Source: Neorhizobium petrolearium
GTDB lineage: Bacteria; Pseudomonadota; Alphaproteobacteria; Rhizobiales; Rhizobiaceae
Reading direction: 5' to 3'
Length of the DNA stretch: 64,000 nt
Assembly: GCF_017873175.1 (NCBI RefSeq)
Contig: NZ_JAGGJW010000001.1
Coordinates: 372,001-436,000, forward strand
Both the position numbers and the translations under genes were made by a program. The notes under the pieces are model-generated. The model was given only the letters and a program-made list of their open reading frames with translations, had not been told where the DNA came from and searched no databases. Each line of letters begins with the position of its first letter. Position 1 is the stretch's first letter. Shown here in pieces: positions 35,991 through 45,138 of this stretch.

Positions 35991-36398
35991 GTGAGTGCCG
36001 CTCCGACCAAAAATCATTTTTTGAACAAGGAAGAATCTTTCATGTACGACCGGGAGGCCCGGTTCAAGATGGAAGACACCATGAATGCCGCGCGCATCGA
36101 GTATACCGAAAAGGGTGTGATGAACATGGCGCAGCGCCGCTGCGACGTGCTGCGCATCTCCCAAAGCGGGGCCATTCTCGGCATCCTCACGCAATATACG
36201 TTGCCGCAGCAGTTCTATCTCGATATTCCGGACGCGCGCATCACCAAGGTCGGCTGCCTGTTGATGAAGACCTTCGCCAACAACACGGTCGAGGTCCGTT
36301 TCTTGCGGCTGCTGTCGCAAAAGGAGCTTGATCGCATCTTCGTCTTCTCGACCCACCCGAACCACCGCGACCGGACGCTCGATATCCGCGCCTGGTGA
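35991..36398 (+). CDS. Small PilZ-like protein
   Basis: A 135-residue soluble protein. The GTG at 35991 is chosen because of the strong SD AGGAGG 6 nt upstream. The core (about 55-110; RRCDVLRISQSGAILGI, then YLDIPDA and VEVRFLRLL) has the strand pattern and (D/N)xSxxG-like segment of PilZ domains, which bind cyclic di-GMP, but the RxxxR arginines are not clearly complete, so binding is uncertain. Homologues near zwf/edd in rhizobia are unstudied as far as I know. It converges with edd over a shared hairpin. Confidence 0.5.
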   Translation: MSAAPTKNHFLNKEESFMYDREARFKMEDTMNAARIEYTEKGVMNMAQRRCDVLRISQSGAILGILTQYTLPQQFYLDIPDARITKVGCLLMKTFANNTVEVRFLRLLSQKELDRIFVFSTHPNHRDRTLDIRAW

Positions 36399-36418
36399 AC
36401 CGCATCGATATTTGTGAC

Positions 36419-36443
36419 AAGGGGCGGTCATGAGCCGCCCTTT
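36419..36443. terminator. Bidirectional terminator between the PilZ-like gene and edd
   Basis: Stem AAGGGGCGG (36419-36427) with CCGCCCTTT (36435-36443), loop TCATGAG. It lies between two convergent genes with short A/T runs on both sides, and is weak by T-tract standards. Confidence 0.6.
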
Positions 36444-36446
36444 CGT

Positions 36447-38285
36447 TCAAGCGAAGACGCTCGCCCCCTGGTCCGCATGACCGACATTGCGGCGGAAGGC
36501 GGCGAAGAGCTCGCGGCCCATGCCGAACTCGTTGTCGGAAAGATCGGCAACGACCGGCGTGCGCGCGGCGAATTCCGCCGCATCCACCAGTACCTCCAGC
36601 GTTCCGGCGATCGCATCGAGGCGGATGATATCGCCATCCTTGATCTTGGCGATCGGCCCGCCATCGGAGGCTTCCGGCGTGATATGGATTGCCGCAGGCA
36701 CCTTGCCGGATGCGCCGGACATGCGTCCGTCGGTGACGAGCGCGACCTTGAAACCGCGGTCCTGCAACACGCCGAGCGGCGGGGTCAGCCGATGCAGTTC
36801 CGGCATGCCGTTTGCCTTGGGACCCTGGAAGCGCACGACGGCGACGAAATCCCTGTTGAGCTCGCAGCGCTTGAAGGCATCCTGCAGCTCCTGCTGGTCA
36901 TGGAAGACGATTGCCGGTGCCTCGATAATGTGCCGTTCCGGCTTGACCGCGGAAATCTTGATGACCGCCTTGCCGAGATGTCCCGTCAGCATCTTCAACC
37001 CGCCGTTCGACTGGAAAGGCGTTTCGATCAAGGCAAGCACCTTCTTGTCACCGCTCTCTTCCGGGGCCGGTTCGCGCACGACCCGGCCATTGGCATCGAG
37101 CTTCGCCTCGATCGTGTAGGCTTCCAGGCCCTGGCCGAAGACAGTGCGGACGTCGTCATGCAGCAGGCCCTGTTTCAGGAGCTGCTTGATGAGGAAACCC
37201 ATACCGCCGGCCGCATGGAAGTGGTTCACGTCCGCAAGTCCGTTTGGATAGACGCGAGCGAGCAGCGGCACGACATCGGAAAGGTCGGAAATGTCCTGCC
37301 AGGTAAGCAGAATCCCGGCGGCGCGCGCCATGGCGACGAGATGGAGCGTATGATTGGTCGAGCCTCCCGTCGCATGCAGGCCGACGACCCCGTTGACGAT
37401 CGAGCGTTCGTCGATCATCTCGCCGGCCGGCGTGAATTCGTTGCCGAGCGCAGTGATAGCGAGCGCCCGCTTGGCGGCTTCCTTCGTCAGCGCATCGCGC
37501 AGCGGCGTACCGGGATTGACGAAGGATGCGCCGGGCATGTGGAAGCCCATGATCTCCATCAGCATCTGGTTGGAATTGGCCGTGCCGTAAAAGGTGCAGG
37601 TGCCCGGTCCGTGGTAGGACTTGGATTCGGCGTCAAGGAGTTCCGCGCGGCCGACCTTGCCTTCCGCATAAAGCTGGCGGATGCGCGATTTCTCGTCATT
37701 CGGCAGGCCGGAGGTCATCGGACCTGCCGGAATGAAGACAGAAGGCAGGTGGCCGAAGCTCAAGGCTGCGATCACCAGACCCGGCACGATCTTGTCGCAG
37801 ATGCCGAGGAAGACGGCCGCATCGAACATGTTGTGCGAGAGGCCGATGCCGGCCGCCATGGCGATCGCATCGCGCGAGAAGAGCGAAAGCTCCATGCCGG
37901 GCTGACCCTGAGTGACACCGTCGCACATGGCCGGCACACCGCCGGCGACCTGGGCGATGCCGCCGGCCTCCCTTGCCGCTTCCCGGATGATCGGCGGGAA
38001 GGTTTCATACGGTTGGTGGGCCGAGAGCATGTCGTTATAGGCGGTGATGATGCCGAGATTCGGAACGACGTCTCCCGCGAGCGCCGTCTTCTCGGCGGGG
38101 GAACAGACCGCGAAGCCATGCGCGAGGTTGCCGCAGGAAAGAACGGCGCGGTGAGGACCCCCGGAGCCCGCCCGCCGCACGCGGTCGAGATAGGCTTCGC
38201 GAAGCGGCTTCGATCGTTCGACGATGCGGGCGGTGATCGCCTCGATGCTGGAATGGGCGGCCATGGTCTTGTCCTCTGTCGTCAA
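36447..38285 (-). CDS. edd: Edd, 6-phosphogluconate dehydratase
   Basis: A 612-residue IlvD/Edd-family iron-sulfur dehydratase that makes KDPG from 6-phosphogluconate, the first committed Entner-Doudoroff step. Recognisable stretches are [20 protein letters not shown], the cluster Cys region [20 protein letters not shown] and [15 protein letters not shown]. Length matches the family. It is last of zwf-pgl-edd on the minus strand, with 59 bp between pgl and edd. The aldolase gene eda is not in the window. Confidence 0.96.
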   Translation of the reverse strand: MTTEDKTMAAHSSIEAITARIVERSKPLREAYLDRVRRAGSGGPHRAVLSCGNLAHGFAVCSPAEKTALAGDVVPNLGIITAYNDMLSAHQPYETFPPIIREAAREAGGIAQVAGGVPAMCDGVTQGQPGMELSLFSRDAIAMAAGIGLSHNMFDAAVFLGICDKIVPGLVIAALSFGHLPSVFIPAGPMTSGLPNDEKSRIRQLYAEGKVGRAELLDAESKSYHGPGTCTFYGTANSNQMLMEIMGFHMPGASFVNPGTPLRDALTKEAAKRALAITALGNEFTPAGEMIDERSIVNGVVGLHATGGSTNHTLHLVAMARAAGILLTWQDISDLSDVVPLLARVYPNGLADVNHFHAAGGMGFLIKQLLKQGLLHDDVRTVFGQGLEAYTIEAKLDANGRVVREPAPEESGDKKVLALIETPFQSNGGLKMLTGHLGKAVIKISAVKPERHIIEAPAIVFHDQQELQDAFKRCELNRDFVAVVRFQGPKANGMPELHRLTPPLGVLQDRGFKVALVTDGRMSGASGKVPAAIHITPEASDGGPIAKIKDGDIIRLDAIAGTLEVLVDAAEFAARTPVVADLSDNEFGMGRELFAAFRRNVGHADQGASVFA

Positions 38286-38344
38286 CCCCGGCTTGGGAGT
38301 GGCGAAAGCCGACCGGGATTGCTCCTGTTAAAAAATGCGGGCGT

Positions 38345-39043
38345 TCAAGGCGCCCAGTAGATTTCGAGCGGCGATTGAGCGCGGTTGAGCACGGCGCGGA
38401 TCGGCATCTCGGTTTCGTCGGAGCCGGCCTTCGCTTTGTCCAGCACGTCCTTCTTGCCCTGGCCTTCGATATGAAGGGCGAGGAAGCGCGCATCCGAAAG
38501 GCTCGCGAAGGAAAAGGTCAGCCGTTCTTCTCCCGCTCCCTCCGCCTCCATCGTCAGCACGCCGCGCGGACCGGAAAGGTCGAGCGCTTGTCCCAGATTG
38601 GTGCCATGCGGGAAGAACGAGGCGGTATGGCCATCCGTTCCCATGCCAAGGATAACCACATCGAAGGGCTTGCCGATGCGGGCGGCCTTCTCTGTCGCGA
38701 TCCCGGCCGCCTCATCGATCGAGGAGCAGTCGTAATAGAGTGGGATGAATTTCGCTGCTGCCGCCCTGTCCTTCAGGAGATGGGTTGCGACCAGAAGGTG
38801 GTTGGAGCGTGGGTTGTCGGCCGGCACGAATCGTTCGTCCACCAATGTCACCGTGACTTTGCCCCAGTCGATATCGCGGGTGGAAAGCGTTTCGAAGAAG
38901 CGCTTCGGCGTCGAGCCGCCGGAAACCGCGATCGAGGCGGAGCCCCTTTCGCGGATTGCCGCGGCAAGACGTGCCGCGACCTCGTCCGCCAGAGCGGTGG
39001 CGAGCGTTGCGGCCTCGGAAAATTCATGAAGGTTGGCAGCCAT
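38345..39043 (-). CDS. pgl: Pgl, 6-phosphogluconolactonase
   Basis: A 232-residue SugarP_isomerase-fold lactonase: IAVSGGSTPKRFFETLS near residue 38, VTLVDERFVP, then ILGMGTDGHTASFFPH. It converts 6-phosphogluconolactone to 6-phosphogluconate. The ATG at 39043 is preferred for its family length; an ATG at 39058 would add five residues and overlap the zwf stop. It immediately follows zwf, hence one operon. Confidence 0.95.
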   Translation of the reverse strand: MAANLHEFSEAATLATALADEVAARLAAAIRERGSASIAVSGGSTPKRFFETLSTRDIDWGKVTVTLVDERFVPADNPRSNHLLVATHLLKDRAAAAKFIPLYYDCSSIDEAAGIATEKAARIGKPFDVVILGMGTDGHTASFFPHGTNLGQALDLSGPRGVLTMEAEGAGEERLTFSFASLSDARFLALHIEGQGKKDVLDKAKAGSDETEMPIRAVLNRAQSPLEIYWAP

Positions 39044-39047
39044 CGTC

Positions 39048-40520
39048 TCAACCTTCATGCCAGGTGCGGCCGTCGCGCTCGATGAGGGCGATGGCCTGGC
39101 TCGGACCCCAGGTGCCGGCAGTATAGCCCTGCACCTGCTGGCCGGTTTCCTCCCAGCCTTTCAGGATCGGATCGACCCAGCGCCATGCGGCCTCCACTTC
39201 GTCGCGGCGCATGAACAGCGTCTGGTTGGAACGGATCGTATCGGTGAGAAGCCGCTCATAGGCGTCTGGATTGCGCACGCTGAAGGCTTCGGCAAAGCTC
39301 ATGTCGAGCGAGACTTCGCGCAGACGCATGCCGCCTGGGCCGGGGTCCTTGATCATCAGCGACTGCTTGACGCCTTCATCCGGCTGCAGGCGGATGATGA
39401 GTTGGTTTGCGGCGATGCGGCCGGCAGAGGAATCGAAGATGTTGTGCGGGATCGGCTTGAAGGTGATGACGATCTCCGAAACGCGGTTGGCAAGCCGCTT
39501 GCCGGTGCGGATGTAGAAGGGCACCCCCGCCCAGCGCCAGTTGCCGATCTCGGCCTTGATGGCGACGAAGGTCTCGGTGTTGGAAACACCCCCTTCCAGC
39601 TCTTCCAGATAGCCCTTGACCGGGCCGCCCGCGGAAGCGCCGGCGCGATACTGGCCGCGAACGGTCATCTGCTCGACATTGGCTTCGGTAATCGGCTTCA
39701 GAGCGCGAAGGACCTTGAGCTTCTCGTCGCGCACGGCCTCGGAATACATGGAGGAGGGCACTTCCATGGCGACGAGGCAGAGAAGCTGGAGGATATGGTT
39801 CTGCACCATGTCGCGCAATGCGCCGGCCGTGTCGTAATAGCCGGCCCGGCCTTCGAGGCCGACTGCCTCGGCGACCGTGATCTGCACGTGGTCTATGTGT
39901 TCGGCATTCCAGAGCGGTTCGTAGAGGGCGTTGGCAAAACGCAGCGCCATCAGGTTCTGCACCGTCTCCTTGCCGAGATAATGGTCGATGCGGAAAATCT
40001 GCTCTTCGCGGAAGACCTTGCCGATCGTGTCGTTGAGTTCGAGCGCCGAGGCGAGGTCACGGCCGATCGGCTTTTCGACGACGATGCGGGTCGCCCTGGT
40101 GATCAGCTTGTGGTCGCGGATCTTGTCCGAGATTGCGCCGAAAATGCCGGGCGCTACAGCGAGATAAAAGACGCGAACGCGTTCCTTGCCGTCGTCGAGC
40201 AGCTTTTTAAGTTCGTCCCAGCCCTGATCCGCCTTCGCGTCGACGGAGACGTAATAGAGCCGCTCGCAGAATTTCTTGACCTCGGTCTCATCATATTCGC
40301 CCTTCTTCAGATGCTCCTTCAGGGCATCCTCGGCGAACTTGCGGTAATCCTCATGCGAAAGGTTGCTGCGGGAGGCGCCGATGATGCGGGTCGGCTCGGT
40401 GAACTGGCCCTCGACCTGACGGTGATAGAGCGCCGGCAGAAGCTTTCGCTCGGCAAGGTCGCCGGTTCCGCCGAAGACGATACAATCAAAAGGTTCGACT
40501 GGGATGATCTGGCTGCTCAT
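39048..40520 (-). CDS. zwf: Zwf, glucose-6-phosphate 1-dehydrogenase
   Basis: A 490-residue enzyme: nucleotide motif FGGTGDLAERK (16-26), EKPIG (149-153) and the active-site RIDHYLGKE (177-185, catalytic-pair His180 region). It produces 6-phosphogluconolactone and NAD(P)H. The ATG at 40520 is selected for length and the AAAGA sequence upstream; an in-frame ATG at 40553 adds 11 residues. The 99 bp upstream contain the palindrome AATCGATT (about 40563-40570) in an AT-rich stretch, a likely promoter or operator region. Confidence 0.96.
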   Translation of the reverse strand: MSSQIIPVEPFDCIVFGGTGDLAERKLLPALYHRQVEGQFTEPTRIIGASRSNLSHEDYRKFAEDALKEHLKKGEYDETEVKKFCERLYYVSVDAKADQGWDELKKLLDDGKERVRVFYLAVAPGIFGAISDKIRDHKLITRATRIVVEKPIGRDLASALELNDTIGKVFREEQIFRIDHYLGKETVQNLMALRFANALYEPLWNAEHIDHVQITVAEAVGLEGRAGYYDTAGALRDMVQNHILQLLCLVAMEVPSSMYSEAVRDEKLKVLRALKPITEANVEQMTVRGQYRAGASAGGPVKGYLEELEGGVSNTETFVAIKAEIGNWRWAGVPFYIRTGKRLANRVSEIVITFKPIPHNIFDSSAGRIAANQLIIRLQPDEGVKQSLMIKDPGPGGMRLREVSLDMSFAEAFSVRNPDAYERLLTDTIRSNQTLFMRRDEVEAAWRWVDPILKGWEETGQQVQGYTAGTWGPSQAIALIERDGRTWHEG

Positions 40521-40619
40521 CGCTGTTCTTTCATCTCGCATGGTTGGGGGCATGTTTAATCTAATCGATTTAAAATGGCTAGCCCGAAATGGCTTCGGGC
40601 GGATTACTAGGCGGGTGCG

Positions 40620-41939
40620 TCACCAAAGCCTGTCGCGCAGCGCAAACCACGTCAAGGCAAGGAAAAGCAGCGGGGTCCGCAGGCGCAGACCACCCGGGAA
40701 GGCCGGAATGTCGAGCGCCGCGAGGTGATCGAGTCCCGTTGCCTTACCGGCGACCATATCAGCATAGAGTTTGCCACAATAGTTTGACAGCATCACACCA
40801 TGGCCGGAATAGCCGCCGATCGAGGTGACACCTGGCATGACCTCCTTCACGAAGGGCTGGCGCGGCATGGTGATGCCGACATTGCCGCCCCAGGCATGGG
40901 TGATTTCGACATTTTTCAATGCGGGATAGGTGGCGACGATCTGTGTGCGGATGGCATTGGCCGTGTCCTTCGGGTCGCGTGAGGAATAGACCTCCCGCCC
41001 GCCGAACAGCAGGCGATTGTCGCGCGATTTGCGGAAATAGCGCACCACGAAGCGCGAATCGGCTACGGCCTCGCCGCCCGGAATAACGTCTGGGAAATCA
41101 TCGAGCGGCGCTGTGGCGGCGATGAAGGAGCCGATTGGCATGATATGCGCGGCAGTGGCCGGTTCGAGGTTGCCGACATAGGCATTGGTGGCGACGAGCG
41201 CGCGATCAGTCGTCAGCACACCTGAAGGTGTCTCGATTACGATCTTGCCGTCCGGCCCATTCCGGGTGCGTCGAATGGCGGTCGCCTTCGTCATCTCATA
41301 AAGCTGCGCGCCGGCTTCCTGTGCCGCACGGGCGAGACCGACCAGTAGCTTCAGCGGATGGATATGGCCGGTACCCGTATCGCGGACACCGCAATAATAG
41401 TCCTTCGTGCCGAGCCGCTCTGCGGTCTCCTGCCGGTCCATGAAGGAGATGTGCGGATAGTCGTAGCGCTCCGCTGCGATCTCGGCGTTCGCGCGATACT
41501 CCTTGTCATGCCCGGGCTTATGGGAAACGTTCATCTGCCCCGGCATATAATCCATCTCGATGCCGTGGATTTTGGCAAAGTCGAGAAGATAACGCTTGGC
41601 ATCTTCCGCCATATCGAACAGCGCCTTGGAACGTTCGTAGCCCAGTTCCTTTTCCAGGTCCTCCGGCCACCAGCGCTGTCCAGTGCCCATCTGGCCGCCG
41701 TTGCGGCCCGAGGCCCCGTCGCCGAAACGATGCGCTTCGATCAAGGCGACCGAAACACCCGATTTGGCAAGGTTGCAGGCCGCCTGGAGGCCGGTATAGC
41801 CGCCGCCGACAATGGCCACATCGACGGTTTTCGACCCGTCGAGAGCCGGATAGGCCGCCCGCTCGCCAACGGTTGCCTGATACCAGGAAATTCCCGGTGC
41901 GATCGGGCTCTGCCACGAATCCAAGGCCTTGGTCCTCAC
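40620..41939 (-). CDS. puuB: FAD-dependent oxidoreductase, gamma-glutamylputrescine oxidase-like
   Basis: About 439 residues of DAO family: FAD-binding VAIVGGGYTGLQAACNLA near the N-terminus, FGDGASGRNGGQ, and a C-terminal GVTSIGGYSGHGVMLS. PuuB oxidises gamma-glutamylputrescine. The GTG at 41939 overlaps the stop of the upstream synthetase gene (GTGTGA), which suggests coupling; an ATG at 41969 is an alternative. The pairing with a PuuA-like gene supports polyamine catabolism. Other amine oxidases of this family are possible. Confidence 0.7.
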   Translation of the reverse strand: MRTKALDSWQSPIAPGISWYQATVGERAAYPALDGSKTVDVAIVGGGYTGLQAACNLAKSGVSVALIEAHRFGDGASGRNGGQMGTGQRWWPEDLEKELGYERSKALFDMAEDAKRYLLDFAKIHGIEMDYMPGQMNVSHKPGHDKEYRANAEIAAERYDYPHISFMDRQETAERLGTKDYYCGVRDTGTGHIHPLKLLVGLARAAQEAGAQLYEMTKATAIRRTRNGPDGKIVIETPSGVLTTDRALVATNAYVGNLEPATAAHIMPIGSFIAATAPLDDFPDVIPGGEAVADSRFVVRYFRKSRDNRLLFGGREVYSSRDPKDTANAIRTQIVATYPALKNVEITHAWGGNVGITMPRQPFVKEVMPGVTSIGGYSGHGVMLSNYCGKLYADMVAGKATGLDHLAALDIPAFPGGLRLRTPLLFLALTWFALRDRLW

Positions 41940-43375
41940 ACGTTGAGAAGCAGGAATTCCCGCTCCCACGGGCTGATCACCTGCATGAAGGTCTCGAATT
42001 CGCCGCGTTTGACGCCGGCATAGATGCCGATGAACTCGGGACTGAAGACTTCCGCCAGAGCCGGCTCGGATTCGAGCAGGGAGACGGCTTCGAGCAAGCC
42101 GCGGGGCAGGTCTATCGATCCTTCATTTGCGGTGTCTTCCGTCGGCGGCTCCGGTTCCACTTCGTTGAGGATGCCGAGCAGTCCGCAGCCGAGCGAGGCG
42201 GCAAGCGCGAGATAGGGATTGGCGTCCGAACTCGGCAGCCGGTTCTCGACCCGGCGGGCCGCTGCGTCGGAGACCGGCACGCGGAAGGCCGTTGTTCTGT
42301 TGTCGTATCCCCAGGCATTGTTGACAGGAGCGGACATGTCCGGCGTCAGGCGGCGGTAGGAGTTCACGTAAGGCGCCATCATCGCCAGTGTTTTGGGCAC
42401 ATAGGTCTGCATGCCGCCGATGAAGTGGAAGAAGGCCTTCGAGGCCGAGCCATCCGGATTGGAGAAGATGTTTTTCCTGGTCTCGATGTCGACGACGGAC
42501 TGGTGGATATGCATGGCCGAACCCGGCTGGCCCTGCATTGGCTTCGCCATGAAGGTGGCATAGATGCCGTGCTTCATCGCCGCCTCGCGGATGGTGCGCT
42601 TGAACAGGAAGACCTGGTCCGCAAGCTCGACCGGATCGCCATGCCGCAGGTTTATCTCGAGCTGCGCCGGACCTTCCTCATGAATCAGAGTGTCGATCTC
42701 CAGCCCTTGCTTTTCGGAGAAATGATAGATGTCGTCGATCAGTTCGTCGAATTCGTTGATGCCGGCGATCGAATAGCCCTGGCCGCCGAGGATGGAGCGC
42801 CCGGACCTGCCCTTCGGTGGATGCAGCGGATAGTCAGGGTCATCGTTCTTGGCGACGAGGTAGAATTCGATTTCCGGCGCCACGACGGGTTTCCAGCCGC
42901 GCTCATTGTAGAGTCTGACGACGTTCTTCAAAACGTTGCGCGGCGTGTAGGAGACGGCCTTGCCATTCGTATCAATGATATCGCAGATCACTTGCGCCGT
43001 CGGGTCGGTTTCCCAGGGCACAACCGAGAGGGTGGAAAGATCCGGCATCAGTTTGAGATCGCTATCGCGAGGCTCGTAGCGGAAAGTGTCGGTTTCCTCC
43101 GGATATTCACCTGAGATCGTATGCCGGTAGAGGGCGGACGGCAGTGCCAGCGACGTGTTGGAGGTGAACTTGGAGGACGGCATCATCTTGCCGCGCGGAA
43201 CACCGGCCAGATCGGGCGTGATGCACTCCACGTCCTCGATCCCGCGCGCCCTAAGCCACGCAGTAGCCTCCCGCCAGCCCGACACGCCTCGAAGCGAGGT
43301 GAGTGTCGGTTGGGACGTGGCTGCCTTCAGCACCTTGCCTGTTTCGGGAGCGGGATTGGATTTCTTGCGCGGCAT
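41936..43375 (-). CDS. puuA: Glutamine synthetase-family protein, gamma-glutamylputrescine synthetase-like
   Basis: About 479 residues from the ATG at 43375; longer in-frame starts add an unconserved tail. The GS catalytic domain is visible: EGPAQLEINLRHGDP, GSAMHIHQS (GSGxHxHxS-type ATP site), NRTTAFRVP and ENRLPSSDANPYLALAA. With the oxidase gene overlapping its stop, it fits PuuA, which ligates Glu to putrescine. It is divergent from the flavoprotein gene at 43500, with 124 bp between. It is not canonical GlnA: it lacks the adenylylation-loop pattern near the C-terminus. Confidence 0.72.
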   Translation of the reverse strand: MPRKKSNPAPETGKVLKAATSQPTLTSLRGVSGWREATAWLRARGIEDVECITPDLAGVPRGKMMPSSKFTSNTSLALPSALYRHTISGEYPEETDTFRYEPRDSDLKLMPDLSTLSVVPWETDPTAQVICDIIDTNGKAVSYTPRNVLKNVVRLYNERGWKPVVAPEIEFYLVAKNDDPDYPLHPPKGRSGRSILGGQGYSIAGINEFDELIDDIYHFSEKQGLEIDTLIHEEGPAQLEINLRHGDPVELADQVFLFKRTIREAAMKHGIYATFMAKPMQGQPGSAMHIHQSVVDIETRKNIFSNPDGSASKAFFHFIGGMQTYVPKTLAMMAPYVNSYRRLTPDMSAPVNNAWGYDNRTTAFRVPVSDAAARRVENRLPSSDANPYLALAASLGCGLLGILNEVEPEPPTEDTANEGSIDLPRGLLEAVSLLESEPALAEVFSPEFIGIYAGVKRGEFETFMQVISPWEREFLLLNV

Positions 43376-43499
43376 GAGACACCGGTAGGGTTGATCGGAG
43401 TTCCCATCATAACCACGGATTGGCGATTGGCGAGGGGGCGGCATTGACTTTGAACGAAGGATCGCAAAGAGCGGAGCGGAAGAAGTCAAGGAGCGGCGA

Positions 43500-44684
43500 G
43501 TGGCGCGGAAATTCGATGTGGTGATCCTGGGTGCAGGCGCGGCGGGGATGATGTGCGCGATCCGTGCAGGCCTGCGAAGCCGTTCCGTACTTCTGCTCGA
43601 TCATGCCAAGGCGCCGGGCGAAAAGATTCGTATCTCCGGCGGCGGCCGCTGCAACTTCACCAATATCCACGCGAGCCCGAGGAACTTTCTCTCCGCCAAT
43701 CCACACTTCGCCAAGTCTGCGCTCGCGCGTTTTACACCGCGCGATTTTCTCGACATGGTGGAAGCGCATAGGATCGCCTGGCACGAGAAGACGCTCGGTC
43801 AGCTTTTCTGCGATGGGAGCGCCAGGGACATCATCCGCATGCTGCTTTCCGAGATGAAGGCGGCAAACGTCGTTCTCGAACTGCAGAAGCAGATCACGGC
43901 GGTGGAGAAAGCACCGGATGGCTTTCGCATCGCCACGTCCGATGGGGTGATCGAAGCCCGATCGCTGGTGGTCGCGACCGGCGGCAAGTCCATACCGAAA
44001 ATGGGGGCAACCGGTTTTGCCTATGAGATCGCCAGACAATTCGGCCTCAAGCTCGTAGAGCCGCGCCCGGCACTGGTGCCGCTGACGCTAGACCCGCATC
44101 TGCTGGAAAAGCTCGCGCCGCTTTCCGGCATTGCCGCACCGGCCGAGGTCCGTCACCGGAAGACGGGTTTTCGCGAAGCGCTCCTCTTCACTCACCGCGG
44201 CCTCAGCGGTCCCTCGATCCTGCAGATCTCCTCCTATTGGTGCGAGGGGGACGATATTACGCTCGTTATCGAACCGGATCTCAACATCGCGGCGATCCTT
44301 AGGGCGGCCCGCAAGACAAATGGCCGACAGGCGGCGCAGACCGTGCTTGCCGAGACATTGCCGAAGCGCCTGGCGCAGTTTTTCTCTGAAAGTCGCGGTC
44401 TGCAGAATACTCACCTCGCAGATCTTTCCGACAAGGCGATCGATGGGCTTGCCGCCTCTATCCAGAGCTGGACGATCCGGCCTGCCGGCTCGGAGGGTTA
44501 CCGCACGGCAGAGGTCACACTGGGTGGCATAGATACGTTCGAACTGGATTCAAAGACTATGCAGGCGAAGGCGGTAGCAGGGCTTTATTTCATCGGCGAG
44601 TGCGTCGACGTGACGGGTTGGCTCGGCGGCTATAATTTCCAGTGGGCCTGGGCCTCGGGCCATGTTTGTGGGGAGGCTTTGTAG
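43500..44684 (+). CDS. YhiN/HI0933-type FAD-dependent oxidoreductase
   Basis: A 394-residue flavoprotein. The GTG start has AAGGAG 7-8 nt upstream. Motifs are the N-terminal VVILGAGAAGMMCAIRAG, GEKIRISGGGRCNFTNI (the HI0933 hallmark) and a C-terminal GLYFIGECVDVTGWLGGYNFQ. The physiological substrate of the family is not firmly known. It is a stand-alone gene, divergent from puuA. Confidence 0.85.
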   Translation: MARKFDVVILGAGAAGMMCAIRAGLRSRSVLLLDHAKAPGEKIRISGGGRCNFTNIHASPRNFLSANPHFAKSALARFTPRDFLDMVEAHRIAWHEKTLGQLFCDGSARDIIRMLLSEMKAANVVLELQKQITAVEKAPDGFRIATSDGVIEARSLVVATGGKSIPKMGATGFAYEIARQFGLKLVEPRPALVPLTLDPHLLEKLAPLSGIAAPAEVRHRKTGFREALLFTHRGLSGPSILQISSYWCEGDDITLVIEPDLNIAAILRAARKTNGRQAAQTVLAETLPKRLAQFFSESRGLQNTHLADLSDKAIDGLAASIQSWTIRPAGSEGYRTAEVTLGGIDTFELDSKTMQAKAVAGLYFIGECVDVTGWLGGYNFQWAWASGHVCGEAL

Positions 44685-45138
44685 TATCGCGCGATTCAGC
44701 ACTTCTTAATGTGCCTTCGCCATCCTGCCTTAATGCCAGCTAAATTCTGCGATTTAGTATTGGCATGCGCTGCCTGTCGGCTCGCCGCAGGACGCCAAGA
44801 GCAACAGTGTTTTGGGGTTCAAGACCTATGCAGAAAACCCGCCGTGCCCGTGCAATTGCCATCGCTCTGGTCCAGGACGACGCAAAGATGAAGCGGTTCA
44901 GGCTTTTGGCAATCGCGATCGGCGCCACCGCAGCGCTTTTGTCGGTTGCGGCGCTTTTCCACTAAGGCACCGTCTGCTTCCATCCGATCGAATGCAGCCC
45001 TTCAAGGCAAACATCATATCGCTGTCTGATACATATCTGCTTGAGGCGGCACGCAGAGATTACATTCAAATTCAGTAAATCTTTACGTATATCTCCAATA
45101 TTCAAACGATTAGCTGGTCATATTGGGGAAGGCTAGTC
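44685..45138 (+). other. 454-bp gap before the chemoreceptor gene
   Basis: It holds one small candidate ORF (44828-44965, listed separately) and an AT-rich part just before the chemoreceptor gene (about 45060-45120) that probably carries its promoter. I see no RNA gene, repeat or CtrA-type box here. Confidence 0.5.
44828..44965 (+). CDS. Possible 45-residue membrane peptide
   Basis: An ATG at 44828 gives a 45-residue basic peptide, MQKTRRARAIAIALVQ, ending in one hydrophobic helix (LLAIAIGATAALLSVAALF). An internal ATG at 44888 would give the helix alone. The SD is weak. Composition (basic N-terminus plus one helix, GC-rich third positions) looks coding, but no family is recognised. Confidence 0.35.
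   Translation: MQKTRRARAIAIALVQDDAKMKRFRLLAIAIGATAALLSVAALFH

Noticed and set aside
36414..38360. 648-codon open frame antisense to edd
   Set aside because: edd has full family identity on the other strand. The antisense product is Arg/Asp/His-rich without any domain and its end runs over the pgl-edd gap.
39033..40559. 508-codon open frame antisense to zwf
   Set aside because: Shadow of zwf, with no SD and no recognisable protein features.
44709..45078. Overlapping short open frames in the gap before the chemoreceptor gene
   Set aside because: Only the 45-codon frame at 44828-44965 has protein-like composition; the others are Cys/Pro/Arg-rich with no SD.
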